Shown: positions 57,365 through 64,000 of the stretch, piece after piece
Layout of the letters: each line of letters opens with the position of its first letter
How positions within the stretch are numbered: the stretch's first letter is position 1
Source of the DNA: Microvirga splendida
GTDB taxonomy: Bacteria > Pseudomonadota > Alphaproteobacteria > Rhizobiales > Beijerinckiaceae
Assembly (NCBI RefSeq): GCF_016427565.1
Contig: NZ_JAELXT010000009.1
Location: forward strand, 62,001 to 126,000
Length of the DNA: 64,000 bases
Direction of reading: 5' to 3'
Notes under the pieces: model-generated
What the model was told of the DNA's origin: nothing
Database searches by the model: none
The model's input: only the letters and a program-made list of their open reading frames with translations
Program-made: the position numbers and the translations under genes

Positions 57365-58371
57365 TGCGCGTGCTGATCGCTACCGATGCCTGGCGGCCCC
57401 AAATCAACGGAGTGGTGCGCTCCCTGGAATATATGGCCGAGGAGGCGCCGCGCTTCGGCGCCGAGATCGTCTTTCTCACACCGGAGCGCTTCCGCTCCTT
57501 CCCGATGCCGACCTATCCGGAGATCCGTCTCTCGCTGACGCGACCGGGGATCATCGCCCGCATTCTCGACGAGGTGGAGCCCACCCACGTTCACATCGCG
57601 ACCGAGGGGCCGATCGGTCTTGCCATGCGCCTTGCCTGCTCGCGGCAGGGGCGCGCCTTCACAACCAGCTACCACACCCGCTTTCCCGAATACGTTGCGG
57701 CCCGCACGCCGATCCCTGAATCCTGGTCCTACAGGGCGCTCCTGCGCTTTCATCGGAGCGCGCGCGCCATGATGGTCAGCACGCCCTCCCTCGAACGGGA
57801 GCTGACCGGGCGCGGCTTCAGGAACATCATGCGCTGGACCCGAGGCGTCGACACCGCCCTGTTCCGGCCGCGCAACGAGCGGGTGCTGGATGCGGCGGCG
57901 CCGGTCTTCCTCTATGTGGGGCGCGTCGCCGTGGAGAAGAACCTGGAGGCTTTCCTGCGGCTGGACCTTCCGGGCACCAAGGTCGTCGTCGGCGATGGCC
58001 CCTCACGCGCGGAACTGGAGGTGAAATATCCTGCGGCTCGCTTCCTCGGCCCGCTGACGGGCGAGGATCTCGCGCGGGTTTATGCCTCGGCGGACGTGTT
58101 CGTCTTCCCGAGCCTCACCGATACCTTCGGCATCGTCCTGCTCGAGGCGCTCGCCTCGGGCCTGCCGATTGCGGCCTTTCCGGTGACGGGCCCCTTGGAC
58201 GTGATCGGATCCTCCGGATGCGGAGTCCTCAAGGAGAACTTAAGGGAGGCGGCCCTTGAGGCACTCGACATCTCCAAAGACAGGTGTCGCGCCTATGGCG
58301 AGACCTTCACCTGGCACGAGAGTGCCCGGCAGTTCTTTTCCAACATCGAGATCGCCCACGCGGGGCCGTAG
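57364..58371 (+). CDS. family 4 glycosyltransferase, probable diacylglycerol glycosyltransferase (Agt-like)
   Basis: A 335-residue GT-B enzyme. MRVLIATDAWRPQINGVVRS is the acceptor-side start, TTSYHTRFPEYV the family hallmark, and PSLTDTFGIVLLEALASGLP holds the EX7E-type retaining motif. Its ATG overlaps the phosphoesterase stop, so the two are made together. With PlcP-like activity it would convert diacylglycerol into glycolipid; if the partner is LpxH, it might instead modify another lipid. The frame to 57289 is an antisense-free but unneeded extension. Confidence 0.83.
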   Translation: MRVLIATDAWRPQINGVVRSLEYMAEEAPRFGAEIVFLTPERFRSFPMPTYPEIRLSLTRPGIIARILDEVEPTHVHIATEGPIGLAMRLACSRQGRAFTTSYHTRFPEYVAARTPIPESWSYRALLRFHRSARAMMVSTPSLERELTGRGFRNIMRWTRGVDTALFRPRNERVLDAAAPVFLYVGRVAVEKNLEAFLRLDLPGTKVVVGDGPSRAELEVKYPAARFLGPLTGEDLARVYASADVFVFPSLTDTFGIVLLEALASGLPIAAFPVTGPLDVIGSSGCGVLKENLREAALEALDISKDRCRAYGETFTWHESARQFFSNIEIAHAGP

Positions 58372-58382
58372 CCGCCGCTACA

Positions 58383-58988
58383 TCAGGAGAGCAGGGTGGG
58401 GATGGAGGTGTCGGGCCTTCTCACCGTCGAAAGGGCCGGCTTCCAAGGAGACTTCCGTCCGCTCGACCTCGACCTTGTAGGGTCGATCATGTGCTGAATC
58501 CGGCCTTCGAGATAGTGGAGCGTCCCGACCATCTGCCGGATGCACTGTTCGGCGGCTTCCTGAAGCGCCGCCTCCGACAGGGCGGCCATGGGATCGGCCT
58601 GCTCGATTGCCGGGAAGGAACGCACCTCCTCCTTGGTCCGCCTGATGGCGGCGGCCATGTCCTCCAGGTACGCGTGGAGGGGAGCGACGGTGCTGGCGTC
58701 GAGGGGCCTGTCCTTCAGGCGCTCCAGGGCCTTGAGAACGGCCACCGTATCCGCGTTGCGGTTGCGCCTTGCATATTCCTTCAGGAACCAGCGGCCGCGG
58801 GCGGTCTCCATGACGGCGGCTTCGATGGTGTCGAAATCCAGGTCACCGAACGTGACGTCTGTCTCTTCATCGGGCATGGTGCCGGGATCCATCTGCGCCA
58901 GGGTCTGATTCCACTCTCCCAACAGATGGGTCCAAAGCGGGTGCGCGCTCAACCCCTCTAACGCTTTAGAGTGGTGGCCTTGCACCAT
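58383..58988 (-). CDS. conserved hypothetical protein
   Basis: A 201-residue soluble protein, mostly helical. The stretch ETARGRWFLKEYARRNRNADTVAVLKALERL is a recognisable alphaproteobacterial block of unknown function. The C-terminal 40 residues are basic and probably disordered. Only this 3' part of a 528-codon open frame is real; the upstream part is antisense to the MFS gene. The ATG at 58988 lies 48 bases from the divergent MFS start and lacks a strong ribosome site. Confidence 0.65.
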   Translation of the reverse strand: MVQGHHSKALEGLSAHPLWTHLLGEWNQTLAQMDPGTMPDEETDVTFGDLDFDTIEAAVMETARGRWFLKEYARRNRNADTVAVLKALERLKDRPLDASTVAPLHAYLEDMAAAIRRTKEEVRSFPAIEQADPMAALSEAALQEAAEQCIRQMVGTLHYLEGRIQHMIDPTRSRSSGRKSPWKPALSTVRRPDTSIPTLLS

Positions 58989-59036
58989 ATTCTTGTTGAT
59001 TTGAGCCGTTTTCGGCTCCGGAAGACCCTGCCCGCG

Positions 59037-60215
59037 ATGCGTCCCATCACTGCTCTCGAATTTCGGCTGGGCGCCCTTCAGGCCGCCAGCTTCACCAGCC
59101 ATGGGATGTACCTGCCGTTCTTCCCGCTCTGGCTGCAGAGCAAGAACCTGTCCCCGACGCTGATCGGGTTCGTGGTGGCCATCCCCATCGTCGTGCGCAT
59201 CCTGGCCACCGCGCCGCTCATGAGCCTTGCGGATCGATCGCTGGGCGCGCGGCGGCTTCTGCTCATGAGCCATCTGGGCCAGCTGATCGGCTTTCCCCTG
59301 TTCCTGCTCAGCGACAGCAGCGTGGCGATCATCGCCCTCGTGGCTCTTGTGGCGGTCGCGCAGTCCTGCATCATTCCCGGCAACGACCTCGTCTCCACCA
59401 ATGCGGTCCAGAAGCATCCCGGCCTGAACTATGGTCGGATCCGGGGTGCCGGCTCGGTGGCCTTCTTCATCACCAATATCGTGGGCGGCTATCTGGTCGG
59501 CGCATTCGGGGCGGACGTGGTGATCATCGCCCTGACGCTCATCCCGGTTCTCGGCATCGTCGCGACCCTGATCGTGGTGCCGTACGACATTCCGGAAGCC
59601 TCGGTCCAGATCGAGCCTCAGACGGGCAAGGCCTCGCCCCGGCTCTCCACGCTTCTCTGGATCGTGCTGATCGCCGGCGCCATGACCCAGGGCAGTCATG
59701 GCGCCCTCAACGCCTTCGCCAGCATCTATTGGCGCTCCATCGGCTTTTCCGATGAGATCATCGGCTATTTCTGGGCCGCGGGCGTGATCACCGAAATCCT
59801 GGTTTTCATCTTCCTCGGCCGGGCGGTCGGGCGCGGATCGGGCGTGGGGCTCATCCTGATCGGGTCGGCCGCCGCGGCAATCCGCTTCACCATCATGGCG
59901 CTCCAGCCCGGCGTGGAGGTCATGTTCGTGCTCCAGGCCATGCACGCCCTGTCCTTCGCCGCCACCCATATCGGCACCATGGCGGCGCTGACGGCGCTCG
60001 CGCCGATGCAGGCGAGGGGCCGGGCGCAGGGCATCTACGGGTCGCTGGCGGCCCTGACCACGGCCGCGTCCACCATGGTCAGCGGCTTGATCTACAGCGA
60101 GATGGGAGCAGGCGTGTTCGCCGCGATGGCACCCTTGGGCGCCATCGGGTTCCTTCTCATGCTGGTCGTCCGGATGCAGAAAAATCAGCCCCAGAGCGCA
60201 GGCTCCGGCGGATAG
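59037..60215 (+). CDS. MFS transporter (nucleoside/HcaT-like MFS_1 type)
   Basis: A 392-residue carrier with twelve predicted helices. The N-terminal FFPLWLQSKNLSPTLIGFVVAIPIVVRILATAPLMSLADR and the loop GRIRGAGSVAFFI are features of the 3-phenylpropionate permease-like group. The substrate is unknown. Its last 31 bases overlap the convergent epimerase gene. Confidence 0.85.
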   Translation: MRPITALEFRLGALQAASFTSHGMYLPFFPLWLQSKNLSPTLIGFVVAIPIVVRILATAPLMSLADRSLGARRLLLMSHLGQLIGFPLFLLSDSSVAIIALVALVAVAQSCIIPGNDLVSTNAVQKHPGLNYGRIRGAGSVAFFITNIVGGYLVGAFGADVVIIALTLIPVLGIVATLIVVPYDIPEASVQIEPQTGKASPRLSTLLWIVLIAGAMTQGSHGALNAFASIYWRSIGFSDEIIGYFWAAGVITEILVFIFLGRAVGRGSGVGLILIGSAAAAIRFTIMALQPGVEVMFVLQAMHALSFAATHIGTMAALTALAPMQARGRAQGIYGSLAALTTAASTMVSGLIYSEMGAGVFAAMAPLGAIGFLLMLVVRMQKNQPQSAGSGG

Positions 60216-61168
60216 ACGATGCTGCCTTCGTAGCGCAGGCCGGGCTCCCGGTCCTTGGCCAGCAGGAGCGGGCCGTCGAGATCGACGAAGCGGGAGCGCG
60301 GCGCGAGCACCATGGCCGGCGCCATGGCAAGCGAGGTGCCGACCATGCAGCCGATCATGATGGAGAACCCCTTGGCCTCCGCCGCGTCGGCCAGGGCCAG
60401 GGCCTCGGTGAGGCCGCCTGTCTTGTCGAGCTTGATGTTGACCAGATCGTAGAGGCCCACCAGCCGGTCCAGGCTCGCCCGGTCGTGCACGCTCTCATCC
60501 GCCAGGATCGGCACAGGACGCGAGATCCGGCTCAAATAGCCATCTTCCTTGGCGGGGAGCGGTTGCTCCACCAGGGCATAGCCTGCCTCCGCGCATGCCG
60601 TGAGGTGCTGTTCGATGTTGGCCTCGGTCCAGCCCTCGTTGGCATCGGCAATCAGGGTCGCCTGGGGAGCCGCACGGCGCACGGCCCTGATCCGCTCGAT
60701 GTCGCCGTCGGGAGCCCCGAATTTCACCTTGAGGATCGGCCGCTCGGATGCCTTCGCGGCGGCCTCGGCCATGCCTTCCGGCGTGTCGAGGCTGATCGTG
60801 TAGGCGGTGGTCACCGGCGGCCAGCGGGTGAGGCCCGCCGTCACATGGGCGCGGATGCCGGACAGCTTGGCATCGAGGTCCCAGAGGGCGCAGTCGACCG
60901 CGTTGCGGGCAGCACCGGCCGGCATAAGGCTCTGGAGCGCCTCGCGGGTCAGCCCGGCCTCGATCTGCGGCCGGATGGCCTCGATGGCGGCCGCCACGCC
61001 CTCGACCGTCTCGCCGTAGCGGGGATAGGGCACGCATTCGCCATGCCCGACGGCGGCGCCGTCCACGATCCTTGCGGTGACCACCACCGCCTCGGTGCGG
61101 GAGCCTCGGGCAATGGTGAACTTACCGGCGATGGGAAAACGGTCGATGGAAACGGTGAGCTGACGCAT
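60185..61168 (-). CDS. L-Ala-D/L-Glu (dipeptide) epimerase, enolase superfamily
   Basis: A 327-residue barrel enzyme. The catalytic bases are KVKFG (second Lys) and KLDKTGG, and the metal ligands are ADANEGW, EQPL and ADES, in the right order. The muconate lactonising subgroup with dipeptide epimerase function recycles murein peptides. The N-terminal RGSRTEAVVV capping segment fits AEE. It starts at 61168, divergently from mlaE. Confidence 0.87.
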   Translation of the reverse strand: MRQLTVSIDRFPIAGKFTIARGSRTEAVVVTARIVDGAAVGHGECVPYPRYGETVEGVAAAIEAIRPQIEAGLTREALQSLMPAGAARNAVDCALWDLDAKLSGIRAHVTAGLTRWPPVTTAYTISLDTPEGMAEAAAKASERPILKVKFGAPDGDIERIRAVRRAAPQATLIADANEGWTEANIEQHLTACAEAGYALVEQPLPAKEDGYLSRISRPVPILADESVHDRASLDRLVGLYDLVNIKLDKTGGLTEALALADAAEAKGFSIMIGCMVGTSLAMAPAMVLAPRSRFVDLDGPLLLAKDREPGLRYEGSIVYPPEPALWG

Positions 61169-61309
61169 TCTCGTGACTTCTCGTGATGACTCTTGGCTTC
61201 TCGTGATGAACTTCGGCTCGACTTGTGGCGCAATGACACGCTATCACCAAGCGGAATCAACGCCGAAGGGACGATCGTGGCGCAGGGTACCCTGGCTCAA
61301 GGGCCGGAC

Positions 61310-62419
61310 ATGACAATCGAGCGCGCCGGGGGGCAGACGAGAATCCGTCTGTCGGGTCCCTGGACGGCGCCGTATGCCCAGCGCGTGGAAGCCCTTACCA
61401 GCGAGATCGAGGCGGAGGCCGACCACTTTCCGGTCCTGCTCGACCTCTCCGGCGTCGAGCGGCTCGACACCTTGGGCGCCTGGACTCTCGGCCGCACCCG
61501 ACACGAGCTCTCGGCCAGGGGGCAGGCGGATTTCGCCAATGCCTCCCCGGAGCAGAAGATCCTCCTAGAGGAGGCCGCCTATCGCGACTTCCAGGGCGCA
61601 CCGAAGCCCCGGCAGTCCCGCGCCATGGATTTCCTCGTCGATGTGGGCCAGAGCGTCGCCGGCGCCGGCAGGGATCTGGTCGGCGGGGTCGGCTTCCTGG
61701 GCGAGCTCATTGCAGGGTTCGCGCGTGTGGTCATTCACCCCCGCCGCTTCCGGGGCACGGCGGTCGTCAACCAGCTGGAGCAGATTGCCTATCGCGGCGT
61801 GCCCATCATCGTGCTGATCTCGTTCCTGGTGGGCTGCATCGTCTCCCAGCAAGGCATCTTCCAGCTGATCAAGTTCGGCGCAACGCCCTTCGTCATCGAC
61901 CTGATCGGCATCCTGGTCCTGCGGGAGCTCGGCGTGCTGCTCACCTCCATCATGGTCGCGGGCCGCTCCGGCTCCGCCTTTACGGCCGAGATCGGCTCCA
62001 TGAAGATGCGGGAGGAGATCGATGCCCTCCGGGTCATGGGTCTCGACCCCATCGAGGTCCTGATCGTCCCGCGGATTCTCGCCCTCATCATCGGCCTGCC
62101 GCTCCTGACCTTCATCGCGTCCATCGCGGCCCTCGTGGGCGGCTGCCTGACCACCTGGGTCTATGGCGGCATCAGCCCCGACATCTTCCTCGACCGGCTC
62201 AGAGCTGCGGTGAGCCTGAACACCTTCCTGGTCGGCCTCATCAAGGCGCCCTTCATGGCGGTGGTCATCGGCATCATCGCGACCCTTGAGGGCATGGCTG
62301 TGGCCGGATCCGCCGAGTCCCTCGGCCGCCACGTGACATCCTCGGTGGTGAAGGCCATCTTCATGGTCATCGTGCTCGACGGCCTCTTCGCCATGTTCTT
62401 TGCAGCGATCAATTTCTGA
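61310..62419 (+). CDS. mlaE: Mla lipid transport permease (MlaE-like, with N-terminal STAS domain)
   Basis: A 369-residue protein. Residues about 1-100 are a STAS-like domain (PVLLDLSGVERLDTLGAWTL), and residues about 110-369 the MlaE/DUF140 permease (GTAVVNQLEQIAYRGVPI, LRELGVLLTSIMVAGRSGSAFTAEIGSMKMREEIDALRVM). MlaE is the inner-membrane subunit that moves phospholipid between membranes. In E. coli the STAS domain (MlaB) is a separate protein; here it is fused. The ATG at 61310 and a GTG at 61277 both have AAGGG sites; I chose ATG. Confidence 0.88.
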   Translation: MTIERAGGQTRIRLSGPWTAPYAQRVEALTSEIEAEADHFPVLLDLSGVERLDTLGAWTLGRTRHELSARGQADFANASPEQKILLEEAAYRDFQGAPKPRQSRAMDFLVDVGQSVAGAGRDLVGGVGFLGELIAGFARVVIHPRRFRGTAVVNQLEQIAYRGVPIIVLISFLVGCIVSQQGIFQLIKFGATPFVIDLIGILVLRELGVLLTSIMVAGRSGSAFTAEIGSMKMREEIDALRVMGLDPIEVLIVPRILALIIGLPLLTFIASIAALVGGCLTTWVYGGISPDIFLDRLRAAVSLNTFLVGLIKAPFMAVVIGIIATLEGMAVAGSAESLGRHVTSSVVKAIFMVIVLDGLFAMFFAAINF

Positions 62420-62420
62420 G

Positions 62421-63230
62421 ATGATGCTCGAGCGCCCCCACCCCGATCTGACGAAGAACCGCGAGGTGATCATCCGCGCCCGCGGCGTGGAGGTCGGCTT
62501 CGGGGAGCGGACCATCCTCAAGGAGCTCGATCTCGACGTCTATCGCGGCGAGATCCTCGGCTTCGTCGGAGGCTCCGGCCAGGGCAAGTCGGTCCTGACC
62601 CGCACCATCCTCGGGCTCGTCTCCAAGCGGGCCGGCACCATCGAGGTGCTGGGCCAGAACCTCGACGATCTGTCGCCTGACGAGCGCCGGCAGCTGGAGC
62701 GTCATTGGGGCGTGCTGTTCCAGCAGGGCGCGCTCTTCTCGGCGCTCACCGTCAAGCAGAACATCCAGGTGCCCATGCGCGAGTACCTGCGCCTGTCGGA
62801 CCGGCTGCTCGACGAGCTGGCCATGCTCAAGATCGAGATGGTGGGCCTGAACCCGGATGCCGCCGACAAGCTGCCCTCCGAGCTGTCCGGCGGCATGATC
62901 AAGCGCGCGGCGCTGGCGCGGGCGCTGGCCCTCGACCCGGAGATCGTCTTCCTGGACGAGCCGACCTCCGGCCTGGACCCCATCGGGGCCGGCGAGTTCG
63001 ATGACCTGATTGCGACGTTACAGCGGACTTTAGGGCTGACCGTATTCATGGTAACCCATGATCTGGACAGTCTTTATTCGGTCTGCGACCGGATAGCGGC
63101 TTTGGGCGAGGGAAAGATCCTCGCGGAGGGTCCCATCGAGGCGATGCTGGCCTCGGACCATCCGTGGCTTCGCTCTTATTTTCATGGGAAAAGGGCACGC
63201 GCGGTCATGGCCGGCGACGCTCAAGGGTAA
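62421..63230 (+). CDS. mlaF: Mla lipid transport ATP-binding protein
   Basis: A 269-residue ABC ATPase: GGSGQGKSVLTR (Walker A), LSGGMIKRAALARAL (the MlaF-type signature with Met), FLDEPTSGLDPIGAGEFDDLI (Walker B). It starts one base after mlaE and three bases before mlaD, so the operon is tightly coupled. Powers MlaE. Confidence 0.92.
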   Translation: MMLERPHPDLTKNREVIIRARGVEVGFGERTILKELDLDVYRGEILGFVGGSGQGKSVLTRTILGLVSKRAGTIEVLGQNLDDLSPDERRQLERHWGVLFQQGALFSALTVKQNIQVPMREYLRLSDRLLDELAMLKIEMVGLNPDAADKLPSELSGGMIKRAALARALALDPEIVFLDEPTSGLDPIGAGEFDDLIATLQRTLGLTVFMVTHDLDSLYSVCDRIAALGEGKILAEGPIEAMLASDHPWLRSYFHGKRARAVMAGDAQG

Positions 63231-63232
63231 CG

Positions 63233-64000
63233 ATGGAAACGCGTGCAAACTACGCCTTGATCGGCCTCTTCACCCTGGCGGTGATCGCAGCCGCGTTCGG
63301 CTTCGTCTACTGGTTCTCCGGCGGCGAACGCGGTCAGGCCCGCCAGACCATCCGCATCGTGTTCTCCGGTTCGGTCTCGGGGCTTTCCCAGGGTTCGAGC
63401 GTGTCCTTCAACGGCCTGCGCGTCGGCGAGGTGTCGACCCTCGAGCTTCTGCCGGAGGATCCGCGCCGGGTCGTGGCCATCGCGTCCGTCAACAGCAGCA
63501 CCCCGATCCGGGCCGACACCCGCGCCCGCCTGGAGTACCAGGGCCTCACCGGCGTCGCGAATGTGGGCTTGACCGGCGGCGAGCCGGGCGCGCCCCCGCT
63601 GGTCGCCGGGCCCGGCCAGCCCATGCCGACGATCTTCGCCGACCGCTCCGACTTCCAGGATCTCATCGAGAGCGCCCGCAACATCGCCCGCCGGGCCGAT
63701 GACGTGCTGGAGCGGGTCGGACGGGTGGTCTCCGACAACGAGGCCTCAATCAGCCGCACCATCCAGAACGTGGAGCGCTTCTCCCAGGCCCTGGGCGAGA
63801 ACGCGGAAGGCATCGACCGCTTCCTGGCCCAGGTGGGGCAGGCGGCCGAGAAGGTCGGGCCTCTTGCCGAGAAGCTCGAGACCCTTGCCACCAACGTGGA
63901 CGAGGTGGTGCGCGCGGTCGAGCCGCAGCGCGTGACGCGCATCGTCGAGAACGTGGAAGGCTTCACCCAGGCCCTGGGCGAGAGCCGGCAGGCCGTCGAG
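63233..64000 (+). CDS. mlaD: MlaD-type MCE family protein, 3' end outside window
   Basis: The visible 256 codons start with METRANYALIGLFTLAVIAAAFGFVYWFSGG, a membrane anchor, then the MCE domain (FSGSVSGLSQGSSVSFNGLRVGEVSTLEL, RLEYQGLTGVANVGLTGGEPG), then a helical segment with repeated VERF(S/T)QALGE blocks. MlaD forms the periplasmic hexamer that holds the lipid. The frame runs off the right edge without a stop. Confidence 0.92.
   Translation, partial: METRANYALIGLFTLAVIAAAFGFVYWFSGGERGQARQTIRIVFSGSVSGLSQGSSVSFNGLRVGEVSTLELLPEDPRRVVAIASVNSSTPIRADTRARLEYQGLTGVANVGLTGGEPGAPPLVAGPGQPMPTIFADRSDFQDLIESARNIARRADDVLERVGRVVSDNEASISRTIQNVERFSQALGENAEGIDRFLAQVGQAAEKVGPLAEKLETLATNVDEVVRAVEPQRVTRIVENVEGFTQALGESRQAVE

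Noticed and set aside
58989..59969. Upstream part of a 528-codon minus-strand frame
   Set aside because: This part is antisense to the MFS gene and His/Asp/Gly-rich in the way shadow frames are; only the segment up to 58988 is kept.

Overview
The window is about 64 kb of GC-rich DNA from an alphaproteobacterium, most likely Hyphomicrobiales (Rhizobiales) close to Microvirga or Methylobacterium. That placement is inferred from protein character and gene content: two branched-chain-type ABC systems, a PuuD-type urate oxidase, PlcP/Agt-like and LigD-like genes, and dispersed palindromes of rhizobial type. No marker RNA is present; I saw no rRNA, tRNA, CRISPR array, insertion sequence or prophage. 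Genes are densely packed, often with ATGA stop/start overlaps.

Left part (1-15.7 kb): storage carbohydrate and trehalose genes (malQ, cut by the left edge, and treZ on the minus strand, diverging from glgA), a secreted glycine-rich repeat protein, a SelO pseudokinase, two small unknown proteins, an L,D-transpeptidase, a divergent Mfd-type helicase, a secreted histidine phosphatase and a transglutaminase-like protease.

15.7-29.5 kb: the most coherent catabolic region. A minus-strand operon (livK-H-M-G-F plus an arylformamidase-like hydrolase) diverges from a plus-strand cluster for CoA-dependent aerobic 2-aminobenzoate (anthranilate) breakdown: ligase, monooxygenase/reductase fusion, SDR, MarR regulator, enoyl-CoA hydratase, acyl-CoA dehydrogenase and a Rid protein. 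Two near-identical TTTTAAG(C/T)TTAAAA palindromes sit over candidate promoters, one in the divergent region and one before the monooxygenase gene.

29.6-43 kb: MscS-type channel, GreA/GreB-like factor, a second complete HAAT (Liv) transporter, an EamA transporter, an SMP-30 hydrolase, a universal stress protein, a PPK2 kinase, a glutathione S-transferase, and a LigD-like protein that has the phosphoesterase and polymerase domains but no ligase domain. Three copies of a dispersed palindrome flank the last group.

43-54.3 kb: a peptide ABC transporter with a fused double ATPase and an intercistronic terminator after the binding protein, then urate catabolism (PuuD, UraH, and a PuuE-UraD fusion), a heme-binding-like GlcG/HbpS protein, a rhodanese and two c-type cytochromes.

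54.3-64 kb: a cupin regulator, another EamA transporter, a small membrane protein, a PlcP/LpxH-like phosphoesterase overlapping a glycosyltransferase (probable phosphate-limitation lipid remodelling, with a Pho-box-like upstream site), an MFS transporter, a dipeptide epimerase, and the start of an Mla lipid transport operon (mlaE-F-D) cut by the right edge. No wholly unknown multi-gene system is evident; the best leads are the regulated anthranilate/formamidase region, the ligase-less LigD and the phosphate-linked lipid pair.
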